From the NCBI RefSeq assembly GCF_020085105.1, contig NC_058051.1, positions 980,001 through 1,044,000 of the forward strand: DNA of 64,000 bases. Reading direction: 5' to 3'. Source of the DNA: Siniperca chuatsi (Eukaryota > Chordata > Actinopteri > Centrarchiformes > Sinipercidae). A program made the position numbers and the translations under genes. This document shows, piece after piece, positions 36,247-46,545 of this stretch. Position 1 is the first letter of the stretch; each line of letters opens with the position of its first letter. The notes beneath the pieces were generated by a model. That model did not search any database and was not told the origin of the DNA. It saw only the letters and a program-made list of their open reading frames with translations.

Positions 36247-39200
36247 CTACAGCTGACTGTTGTTGACTCTGTTGTTGACAGCCGCCTCATTCTGTCTGAG
36301 TTTGGCCTTCATTCGAGCGATCATCTCCTCTTGTGCCAGCTCCGTAAAGTCAAACTGCAGAGATGTGGAGGCACCAGCTGCCCCATGAGGCTCTCTCCTG
36401 GTCCAGGTCTGGCTGCTACTTTGCTCTACAACACCAACAATCCTGTCAGGTTCGCCACCGTCAGTTTGTACATTACTGTCCATGTCGCTGTTTGGATCGG
36501 GGCGCTCAGCTTCTTCACCTCCCAGGTCCTGGATCTCACCGTCAGTGTTGGCCACCTCCTCCTCCTCCTCCTGCTCCTGCTCCCCCTGAGGCTGGAACCA
36601 AGATGGCTCCAGGCCCGGTGCTTCTTCTGCAGCCTGCTCTCCTCCAGCATCCTCGTGACGACGGCTGTCCACTTTGTGCACACTGTCAGCGGACTGAGGG
36701 ACAGAACGTGGAGTCCTGGATGAGGATACGTCCCGTCCCTTGTGCATAACGTCCTTCCTGTTTTCACTGTGTGAGACTCTGCATGTAGTTTGGGTCTTCT
36801 TGGGCCTGTTGTCATTGAGCAGCTCCTGCAGGACATACAAAGCAGAATCACATGAGGCTCACGTTCATCTGTTGGGAGTCATAGTTATGGGACATGATAA
36901 ACCAGAGAGGTGCCGTATTTTCATTGCTGTCAGGTGTTTATAGCTGTAATTAAGGCTGCCACTAACGCAGATTAATCTGCTGATTATTTTTTCAATTTAT
37001 CGATTACCCTTTTGTCTATAAAAAGGTCAAATAAATACTAATATACTCTAACATGCTCATCGCAATTATATCAGTGCCCAAGGTGACATATTCAAATGTC
37101 TTGTTTTGTCTGACCAACAGTCCACAACCCAAAGATATTCAGTATACTATCATATAAGATGAAGAAATAGCATGTTAAAGGAAGCATGTTTGGCATTTTT
37201 GCTTGAAAAGTGACTTAAAGGATTAATCGATTATCAAAATAGCGACAGATTTATTTTCTGTCGCGTGATTCAACAATTAATCTACAAATAGTTACCATTC
37301 TAGGTGCTTAAGATCGGTCCATTATAGACCGGGAGTCCAGGATCGACTGATAGTGTAATAAAATGACTGTACATGTAATTTACTAACTCAAAAAAATGTT
37401 TCTATTTAATATATATCAATAAACACTTCACATTAGAAGCATAATCTTTTCGGTTCCTGGTAGGCCTTTGATTAGGAACATCTGCAGGAAGGAGGCCGAC
37501 CAATACCGAGCCCTATGCCCAAAATTTCAAGTGTTTCTAAAATCAAACCGTTTCTGTCTGCCACTGACCCAGAGGAAGTTATTCACGCCTTTATTTCAAA
37601 ATGAAGGTCTAAATTCTATTATCTATCTAGGCATTAAGCTATTTTTCCGACCTCCTAAGCCCTTAAATAAAAGGGCACAAACCTTGGGCAGCAGGAGAAG
37701 TTCTTGAGATTTGCTACGTGTATGATTTAATATTTTATCTCAGTTTCCTTCACTTCTCATTGAGTGTCGCGTTCTTTGTCAAAGCATTTTGTAACTGTAT
37801 CAAGAAAAGTGCTTTACAAATAAAGGTGTCATTATTATTGTTATTCTCACCTGATCTGCGGTGGAGTGACTGTCTGGTTTTGTGAGAAGATCCTTCGGCT
37901 GTTTCGGGCAGATCTGGGGCAAAGTGACACGCTGTCTCTTCCTCTGCAGTTCTTTGTCTGCAGGTTCAACAGAAGCCAGGGGGGGCTGGCGCTGCGGGAC
38001 AATAAACGAGTCCGACAAATGTTACTGTGCACAAAGTCTTTCTGACAGTCAAACATCTGCTTTTAACTTTATACCGTCAAACTCGTGCTATATATATATA
38101 TATCTGGTTTCCATTTTCAATAAGCAACGTAAAAGTCAGAAAGTGTAGCACAGCCCAAACAGCATACTTATTATCCAGCTGTTATTAGAGGCTACGTAGC
38201 GGAGCTAAAAGTGTGAGGTTTGCACTGAGGGTGGCGCTAGAGGAAAGGTCATGGAGTCATTCAGATAAACGGGGTGCATCCTCTGAGGAGCATGAATGTG
38301 CTCAGTAAATCTGCCTGATAGATTCAGATGTCAGATTGCTCTTATCTGGAGCGTCAGACACTTTTCTTGGACTCTTTCTTGTTTTACTCCCAGCTGCTGT
38401 GGCCTACTGCGTTGCTCCAGAGCTGTGTAGAGAGAGAGTTGCGTCAACTCCGTTCAATTCAAGTGGGTTCATTGGTGCGCCTGCATACAATACAACGTTG
38501 CCAAAGCATATTAACACAAGCTATACAATCTCTACATGGCTCTGGGTTGTTCCCCGCTTCTACTCTGGCAAATCAAATCAAAACCAAACCAATCACTGGT
38601 GCCAGCGCAGTGATGCCGCCACAGACACCAGATTTAAAAACTCTGTTTACTGCGAATGCAGAGAGATTTACCTGGCGGTGACAGGCTCATTCAGCACTGT
38701 GTGAACTCGGATGTAACGGACGTTCATTTATATGTGAAAGTCCTGCACTCTAGCTTTAAGTTACCTTCTTCCGGCTTTTAGATGACAAGTCTGATGTTGA
38801 AGGAATGGAGGACTGGGAAGACTGGGAAGCTGGCTGTGGTTCACGTGTCTCTCGTGCACTGTGGATTCGATTGGGGTTCCTGATGGACAGGTAAATGCGT
38901 CCGTGGTAGATGACAACAGCATTTTTATAGGTTGCCGGTGCCGAGCCGTGAGGTAACAAGGAGGAGTGAGGTGTGTGCGCGGAGCCCTTTTCCCCAGGCA
39001 TGGTGTCCTTCAGCACCTTGTAAGCTGCGCGATTGGAGGAGACAAAAGACATTCGGAAGGGACCCGGCGCAGCCCGAATCTCTCTGCGCAGCAGTGAGGA
39101 CATCCCACCGTTTCCTGTTTGGGAAGCTGGTTTCTGGCCTTTCGTCCGTATGACTGCCGGACAGATCCATATGCCTTCAGGAGAGTCTGCGAGCTTCCTG

Positions 39201-42200
39201 GAGCCCTCAGAGTCAGACAGGGGGAGGCCCATTCGTCTAAGCACTGAGTTTGTTAAGCTCCACAGAGGGATGCTTTTCACCTCCGCCTCCACTGGGATGT
39301 AGATTTCCAGTCTGTCAAGGACATCCATGCTCTGTGTATTTCCCTGTGTACACATACAGAGTTTATCAGTAAGGGTGCAGGCTCCATATCAGGAAGTTTT
39401 ATAAACATTTGTACAGTTATAGAGCCCAATAACATTACCAGTTCCCATTATTTCCTCCCAGCTCAATACTGATGTCCTGAAGTGATATTTGGGGACGGGA
39501 CTTATTAAGTGAGTGAGTAAAATAAAAATTTTATAGCACCTTTCAAAACCTAGGTTACAACTGCTTTACAGCAGGATAAAGAGTTAAAAGAAAAGAGCAC
39601 ACGTAAAACAGAACAGGGTGTATGACTCAAGCACAAAAACACTTAGAGAGATGGGTCTTCAGCTGTGACTTAAAACACCCAAGGGAGTTTGCTGACCTGA
39701 GTCCCAGGGGGAGGACAGCGATCGCACAGTCTCCTTGTGTTTTCAGTCTTGAACAAGGTACAGCTAGCAGGCCTCGTTCAGAGGACCTGAGTGGCCTAGC
39801 AGGGGTATAAGGCATTAGCAGCTCACTAATATACTCAGGAGCGAGATTATTCAGAGCCTTATAAATGAGGAGGAGGATCTTGAACTGAATCCTAAATTTA
39901 ATCGGAAGCCAGTGTAGTGACATCAGAACCAGAGAGCCATATGAGGTCTTGGTGAGTAATCTTGCTGCAGAGTTTTGGACTAACTGTAACCGGGTAACTG
40001 CATCTTAGTTTAGGCAGTAATACAGAGCATTACAGTAGTTTAAACATGGATAACCATTTCCAACTTCTGGAAAGATAACAGAGGGCGTATTTTTGCAATA
40101 TTCCTCAGGTGAAAGTAACAGGACTGAATAACTGTCTTGACATGTTTATCAAATTTCAGCTGGTAGTCAAAAATGACGCCATGGTTTTTGGAGAAAGGTG
40201 TTCTATTTGTAGCCAATGAACCGAGGTGTTTGAGGATGATCAGAGACCTGATCTGGGGCGAAAACCAGAATTTCAGCTTTACCTTGATTTACTTCATAGA
40301 AAATGATGAGACATCCAGTTACTTATCTCGGCCAGACACGTGTGCAGAACAGTTATATTTGAGACGAACGGATAAGTAGAGTTGTGTGTCATCAGCGTAG
40401 CACTGATAAAACACACAAACACTCAAACAATTTCAGGTTGAATAAATAAGAGGAAAACCAGTTTAGTGCCACACCAGATATCCCAACCCATTTTTCCAGC
40501 TGATCAATTACAGTAGCGTGGTCAATAGCGTCAAAGGCTGCAGACAAATCTAAGAGAGCTAAAACTGCAACTTCAGCGTGGTGTAACTGTAAGAACGTCA
40601 TTCGTGACCCTCAGCAGAGCTTTTCTCTGTGCCGTTGGTGACGAAAGCCTGATTGGTATTTATCAAATATGATATTTTGTTCCACCAGTTCCAGAAGTTG
40701 CTTGCAGACCAATTTTTCTGAAATCTTAGATGTAAAGAGTAGTTTAGAAATAGGTCTATAGTTTGATGGTATGATAGGTTTGATTTTTTTTTTTTAGAAG
40801 CGGTTGAACTGCGGCCATTTTAAAAGATTCAGGGACATTGCCTGATGCGAGTGACTGGTTCATTATAGCAAGTAGAGACGGTCCAGTTCTGCTGATGGCG
40901 TCTTTAAGGAGTCTGGGAGGCACAATGTCAAGGGGAAACATGGAGGAACAAGTGTGTACCAAGAAAGACAAAAAATGTTCACAATCTACCACCAAAGGTG
41001 AGGACATGCTGGAGGCGGAGTTATTTAAGAGGCGGTCAAGAGATTTAAGACGAAACATAGGATTGTGTTTGTTTGTGGTGATGAGATTATTGAAGTAAGC
41101 AGTTTGTGCATCCTTCATCTTTTGATTCAACAAGATCATCAAGTCTTCATTCGATTATAATGGACAAGCAGTCGTGTTTTCAAATCTCCTGTCAGCTTTT
41201 AGCACTGACTTAACGTAGGTCCCTATGGAGGCCGCTGGCCCCCGTCAAAAGATGCTTGCCACCGGGCCTAACGATTTTTCTGGGGGTATACCCTGAACAT
41301 CAAGGCTACAAAACTACTCGGCACATGCAGTTCTTGGATGCAACTCTACATCTCGCCTCCACAGGATCGGGAAGGGAGCTTCCCTTAAGAAATTCGAAGA
41401 AAGCGAGATAGATTGGAAGGGACGTCGTCCCGCAGAGTGGGGATGGCAGTGCGACAAGGGGCTTGTGCCAATTCAGACAACCCTGCCCGTGAAAAGCTTC
41501 TGAGGCCGACAGCCGCAACCTGAGATGCACATGCAAACAGAACAATACCGAGTGCACTCCGACATGCGGAAACCGTTTGATCAGCAGTCAGTCAGTTATT
41601 TCTCTGAGGCCGTTGCTTACGATGAGAATCGATGTGATCATAATAAGATGATTGTTTAGATGACAGCTTTGATAAGCATTTGTCAAATTTACACAGTCGT
41701 CACAAACTTCTAATGTGAAGATTTGCTATTTGTCTGTTTCATCATAAACTGAAAACCCTTCAGTTTTTCAGACAAAATGTCAAGATTCTCAGTCTGTTAA
41801 GTTGTGATGGACATTTGTAATAATTTTGGGCTTTTTAAAAATCGATTACTCTGAAATTATTGATCGATAAATCAATAATGAAACAGTGCTACAGTAGAGT
41901 TGTCGTTAGCCCTCCTCTGCTGCCCCCTTATGGTGATAACATTGACTTAGTGCTCCCTTATTAACTGAAGACGGCTACTACAGAGTATTACATTAACAGT
42001 GTGTCACCTTTTGTAAGCGGTTACTACGGGCAACGTGTAATTTAGGTGGAAACTGGATGTGGAAATGGACATTGATCACTGACTACGACCACAGTTCAGT
42101 ATTTCACATCCTGTGGTGTATATGGCCGTGTTTTAGCTTTTTTGGGGTAAAATAAAATGGTCCCACATGCCATATTTGATTAATAAAATAAAAATGTATA

Positions 42201-42264
42201 ACGTATTTCAACATCAAAATTGTTTTGCTGTTTTGTGGTAAGGACATATTTGGGAGAGAATGAC

Positions 42265-42307
<43 letters not shown>

Positions 42308-43022
42308 CATACACTATATTAGAAATTATTTACTAACAATACAGGTGAAGTCTTCCAGTATGAATAGTTCAGTATAATAAAAAGCACATCAATGAGGCGG
42401 ACTGAGCAGAAGTTAACAGCTGTAATTTCTCTGCTATGTCTCATACAAATGTCCTCTGTGAGACAGGTATGATGAAACACACCTGGGCGGAAGGGTATCT
42501 CCTTTTTTACCTGAAAGAGGCAGTCCAGCCCAGTCCACTGAAGTCCGTGTTATGTTCATGTTTCTCTACATAGAGAATAACAGGCACCATTTAGCTCAGC
42601 GTTAATGCTGCATATGATATAATGTGGTGTATGAGGCAGCTGTGTCCCGGCAGCTAACATTAGCACGAAGCCTCATCGTCCTCGTGTCCGATTAGATTTC
42701 CCTCCACACAGCTCGCGAGCAGCTGCGTCTACACGAGTCTGCTGTAACGGACCACACGCTCACCTGTCAGCCTGACGTTATCGATAGTTTCATCGCGTGG
42801 AGAAGATCCCGCGGCGGCCGGCCCCGCACCTAGCTAAGTAAGTTAGCCGCTATCAGGCGACACCGCGGCCGCGGCGGACGTTTGAGGCTGCGGTTTCCAT
42901 AGTAACAGCTAGCCGTTAACGGCGGCGCCGAGCTACGTAACGCCAGCCGGGCTTCAGCGAAAGAAAAGGCCCCGTGCTGTTGCTCGTACCTGGGTGAAAC
43001 GCTCGTCTCCGGCTTCAAACAT
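36247..43022 (-). CDS. LRIF1-like protein, copy B (unnamed gene)
   Basis: Tandem paralogue of copy A. Minus-strand coding exons: 42,990-43,022, 38,765-39,343, 37,851-37,943 and 36,247-36,825. All are in phase 0, with the same splice sites as copy A, giving 427 aa without a stop or frameshift. Relative to copy A it lacks one seven-residue MPGEK-type repeat and three residues (ENV) in exon 2. It carries five substitutions packed just before AVVIYHGRIYL. Its C-terminus is different (AAVNNRVNNSQL against AALNNLHS) because the DNA around the stop codon differs. The acidic run and C-terminal coil are kept. Intron 1 is about 3.6 kb because of an inserted LINE. Whether it is expressed is unknown: a LINE sits 108 bases upstream of its ATG. 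Function inferred only through the weak LRIF1 resemblance. Confidence 0.7.
36945..37330. mobile_element. hAT-type MITE (TTATCGATTAATC family)
   Basis: It contains GGCTGCCACTAACGCAGATT, TTTATCGATTACCC, AATGTCTTGTTTTGTCTGAC, CAACCCAAAGATATTCAGTA and GGATTAATCGATTATCAAAA, typical of a very abundant fish MITE. It lies in intron 3 of copy B, where copy A has a LINE relic instead. Confidence 0.7.
37449..37830 (+). mobile_element. LINE 3'-end relic shared by both blocks
   Basis: Homologous to 27,845-28,262 of block A, with the same GGTTCCTGGTAGGCCTTTGA start and GTGCTTTACAAATAAAGGTG end. A 40-base internal deletion distinguishes the copies. It predates the duplication. Confidence 0.6.
38333..38755 (+). 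other. Block-B-specific 420-base segment in intron 2
   Basis: The flanks match copy A exactly, but the interior is unrelated to the 28,751-29,275 interior of A. Two overlapping plus-strand frames of 117 and 122 codons run through it, one with a hydrophobic N-terminal run (LGLFLVLLPAAVAYC). I recognise neither. It is most likely part of an inserted element. Confidence 0.35.
39505..41200 (-). mobile_element. 5'-truncated L2-type LINE
   Basis: Minus-strand frames encode reverse-transcriptase pieces. The oldest-end piece is at 40,756-41,142 (VPPRLLKDAISRTGPSLLAI, NVPESFKMAAVQPLLKK). The palm is at 40,392-40,601 (LLDLSAAFDAIDH). The C-terminus is at 39,627-39,923 (LHWLPIKFRIQFKILLLIYK, ending LKTHLSKCF). 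The 3' end reads GAAAGGTGCTATAAAAT, usual for fish L2/Rex1. Frameshifts make it inactive. It lies in intron 1 of copy B in the gene's own orientation and is absent from copy A. Confidence 0.8.
41240..41580 (+). mobile_element. Fragment with Cys-rich (CXC-like) tail
   Basis: One frame reads IGKGASLKKFEES, then PAEWGWQCDKGLVPIQTTLP. After a one-base shift another frame gives NLRCTCKQNNTECTPTCGN. An EWGW...LVPI...TLP block before a Cys-rich CXC-type end is common in repeated, uncharacterised animal proteins of mobile origin. It is broken here and flanks the L2 LINE. Confidence 0.4.
42270..42306. repeat. (TA)n microsatellite
   Basis: About 18 TA units inside the block-B-specific part of intron 1 of copy B. 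Confidence 0.95.
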
Positions 43023-43087
43023 CCAGACTCGTGTTTTGTTGCATTTTCAGCGCTTCTTCGGAAAACAACCGGATATCCGGGCCGGAC
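42787..43087 (-). promoter_or_regulatory. CpG-rich promoter and 5' end of copy B
   Basis: Almost base-for-base the same as the promoter of copy A, including CCGGATATCCGG at 43,069-43,080. An I/Nimb LINE begins only about 50 bases beyond the palindrome, so upstream elements of this promoter have been moved 1.6 kb away. Confidence 0.55.
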
Positions 43088-43130
43088 TCTTCAGAATAAA
43101 AGCGCCACCTGAACGCATCGCCCCGGACTA

Positions 43131-44759
43131 TTCAAGACCAGGTTAAACTTGAACTCTATGCAGAAAGTTTAGAGAGAGTAGAACAGTTCAAGTATCTAGG
43201 TATTTGGTTCGACAAGAATCTTACCTGGTCTACGCATATAGGGAAAGTGGTTGAAAAGAGTAAAAAAGTACTGAACATTTGAAGGTGTTTGAGGGGTAGA
43301 GAGTGGGGTGCAAACAGGATTTCTCTGAAAACTGTATATATAGGATTAATCAGGGCAGTGCTAGACTATGGCAGCATAGTTTACCAATCAGCGTCAAAAA
43401 CAATATTAAAGAAGTTGGATAAAATACAATATCAGGCCTTGAGACTCTGCTGCGGGGCCATAAAAACTACCCCAGTATCAGCCTTGCAGGTGGAAATGAA
43501 TGAAATGCCACTGGAAATCAGAAGAACCCAATTAGCGCTAACATACTGGGCAAACTTAAAGGGCCACAAAGGAGAGTCGCCCTACTCAGAAGGTGTTAAA
43601 ACCACGCCAAGAGAAGGAAAAACGACAGATCGAGAGCTTTGGTTGGACAATAGGAAAGGCAGCTAATGGAACAGGGATAGAGGATATAATGTTAAGCCCC
43701 ACGGTGCCGGTCTCCGTAGTCCCACCTTGGATATTAGGAGAGATAATGGTGGACCTGCACCTACTGGAAAGGAAGAAAGAGAGGAACATAGATAGGAAAC
43801 AAGTCTACAGATATATAGAGAGAAATTACGCTGAGTATACGAAAATATATACTGATGCATCAAAAGCAGAAAATAATAGGAGTTGCATTCATAATCCCAG
43901 AGTTAAATGTAATGTCAAATAAAAGAGTTAGTAACAACCTTTCAGTATTCACAGGGGAAATGTTGGCTATTCTTTTAGCCCTTGAGTGGACAGAAAGCAG
44001 CAAACCAGAGTATTAATAGGATCAGATTCTAGTAGTGCGTAAACCAGTTTCAAGAGTATACAGTCAGAAGCAAGACAGGACATGATGCTGGAAAAAGGAG
44101 GAATAATAGTGAAATTCATCTGGATTCCAGCACATACAGGGGTAGAGGGAAATGAACTGGCAGACAAGTATGCAAAAGATGCAACTAAGAAAGGAAATAT
44201 GACAGTAAGTTATAGTAAAGCTGAAGTTAAAAGCATAATTAAGGTAGAAATGAAAAAGAAATGGCAGGAAATGTGGAACAGGGAAACGAAAGGTAGACAT
44301 TAGTATAGTATCCAAAAGAAAGTAGGAGAAATGAGGGAAACCAGTAGATCAAAAAGAGAAGAAGACATTATCTCGAGGTTGAGGTTTGGGCATACTGGTC
44401 TTAACAGCACACTGAAGATAATTGGTAAACATGGGACTGGTGTGTGTGAGTACTGTAACATACAGGAAACTGTAGAACATGTAATTATCAGCTGTCCGAG
44501 GTACGAGCAGGATAGACAGATGCTAAAAAACAAACTGGCAAGAGGTCGCAGTAAGGTCAGGCTAAAGGAGTTACTCCAACTGAACTCAGGGCGTGTGGGC
44601 TACAGGGCAATATTTAGGTTTTTGGAAAAGACAGGACTTAAAAGAAGACTACAGGGTAGGAAAAGACCAGTCTGATCCACACTCCATTTCAGAGGGTGGC
44701 GGTAATGCACCAAAAGCTGTTTGCCAACCGCCATAAAACATCAGCAGAAGAAGAAGATG
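43131..44759 (+). mobile_element. 5'-truncated I/Nimb-type LINE with 14-bp target duplication
   Basis: Plus-strand frames encode the end of a reverse transcriptase (TVYIGLIRAVLDYGSIVYQS, LDKIQYQALRLCCGAI). RNase H follows (KIYTDASK; FTGEMLAILLALEW; FIWIPAHTGVEGNELADKYA). A C-terminal Cys/His knuckle (CEYCNIQETVEHVIISCPRY) closes the protein. This order with RNase H points to the I superfamily. The element is flanked by ATCGCCCCGGACTA at 43,117-43,130 and 44,760-44,773, a perfect target-site duplication, and ends in a short GAAGAAGAAG tail. Several stops make it inactive. It is absent from block A. Confidence 0.85.
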
Positions 44760-45311
44760 ATCGCCCCGGACTAATAGCACAACTTATTGATAAAATACTC
44801 ATCGCGTCCCGGACCTGATCCACTTTAATGTTACTGTTGACTTTTAGGGCACGACCTATTTCTCCTTAAAGCAGTACAGATTATTAAAGTCAAAGGGGAA
44901 TTACACAGTGGTTGATTTGGACACAGCTCGGACTGGCTTGTTGTTGGCAGCCACTGCAGATAACGAGGGAAGTGTGGCTTAACACTGATTTCATTTTCTG
45001 GAACCACTTATTACTCTTCGTGATTATTTAGTAGGTATGACAGTTAAACACCAAATTACACCACTGCCCTGTAACTAGATCACTTCAACTACTTTCTAAA
45101 TTAGAATTCCCTACTTTTATTCTGAAGGCCAGACGCGCCGACAGGAAGTCTGACGGAGGACACACCTTGCTTCCGGTTTGGAAAGACTGTTCTTCATATT
45201 AAGAGTCATGTCATCGTGATATTATAATAATATTCAAAGCTAAGTTGTATTTCCTCTTCATTTTCAGTTCAGAACTCTCCTCGGTGATTTGTCTCTGCGT
45301 CTCGGTATTTA

Positions 45312-45527
45312 ATGAACATTAGGAAGTGTCCGGTTGTGCTTTTATTTGAAAAACCAAACAGCCTTTTTGTCGCCATCATCTGGACTGGAGCCAGTTGGGG
45401 CAGGAAATGTTTTCACATGCTCTGTAGAGAACATCTCTGGCATGAAGAAGATGTGGAGGTGGAACTGAAGTCAGGACAAACTCTGGATGAGCAACTAAAA
45501 CCTCTGGTGGAGCAGTTCACAGGATGA
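45312..45527 (+). other. Unrecognised open frame at the distal end of block B
   Basis: A 71-codon plus-strand frame whose second half (WTGASWGRKCFHMLCREHLW, then KSGQTLDEQLKPLVEQFTG) looks protein-like in composition. The same DNA in block A (32,565-32,730) carries a 2-base deletion and a stop. It could be an exon of an older gene or of a mobile element. I do not recognise it. Confidence 0.3.
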
Positions 45528-45633
45528 TGAGGTCAGACCAAAGCAAAACCACATCGCTGCAGCTAACCTACAGGACAGGACCCACGGTGACCCCCCATCC
45601 AGCAATCAACATGAAAAAAAAAGGAATTTAAAC

Positions 45634-46545
45634 AGGAGTGTGGCTCTGTAATGTGACATTTCTAATGGCGACCATGACAGGAAGACATTTTGATTTTATC
45701 AGGGTTATCAAAAAGATGAATGATGAATATCCACACCCATATAAACCCATGGAAACCTGGCCAGCAGCTGTTGAGCTGTTGAGGAAAGCGTTGGACCAAA
45801 ACACAATAATAATAAAACTCCACCCAAACACTACGCAGTCAGCGTTGCTGTCTACAGCTCACAAAAGATCACATGAACCATTTCAACCAATATGAATATA
45901 GCATTAGAATTACATTTAATAACTCCTTTTCTTAAGACAATCATACAATTTTCACAACGATAAAATAGAAAATGCTTTTTAGTGACTAACTGTAAATCAG
46001 AGGCATTTAGTCGCCCTTCAGTTTCTCACATTAGATATGCTCGTACAGTGTTTGCACAGTGAACCCCACTGAGCACGTCTCACCGTGATGAAGAGCTTTC
46101 TGCTGTCTCCTCGTCCGACACGCCGCTGTCGCACCAGGAGCACATAAAGCTTTCCAGTGATGCTCGTGTGGTTCAATCAATACAACCCAAGAGGCATTAA
46201 TAAAGCACTTCTTCTTCAGAAGAAGAAGAAGACGACAATGGCCGCTGGCGTCACGGCGGTAAACTGGCCGTGGTGGTGGTGTTTTCTGGCCGTATGATGA
46301 ATATTCTGCCTACAGTCCCTGTGATAGGACACCGATACCGACACCTGACACTACACGAACTACAACTTCTCAGTCTCGTTGCTGCCAGCTGTGGACGCTC
46401 CGCTGCACACACCTGCGTACCGCCACGACACAGAGCCGAAGCCAACATGATACTTGTGTTAGTCCGATAATAAATAGAAGCAATAACGAATTATACACTA
46501 AAAATAAATCCAAAACTTCTATGTTAGAATATTCGAGTTTCGGCC
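45634..46545. other. Interval between block B and lrif1
   Basis: It holds a plus-strand frame at 45,638-45,895 with protein-like words (FIRVIKKMNDEYPHPYKP, AAVELLRKALDQN) but no recognised family. A GAAGAAGAAGAAGACGACAA stretch lies near 46,219, and a short frame at 46,270-46,470. The 3' UTR of lrif1 must lie here, but I see no convincing poly(A) signal. Confidence 0.3.

Larger units (their letters stand above)
34490..45633. repeat. Segmental duplication, block B
   Basis: This is the second direct copy of block A, holding lrif1-like copy B. It is about 4 kb longer because of insertions: a DNA transposon with a SINE (35,150-36,116), a hAT-type MITE (36,945-37,330), an L2 LINE composite (39,457-41,642), an AT-rich segment (about 41,984-42,526) and an I/Nimb LINE (43,131-44,759). 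An unrelated 420-base piece also replaces part of intron 2. Confidence 0.93.
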
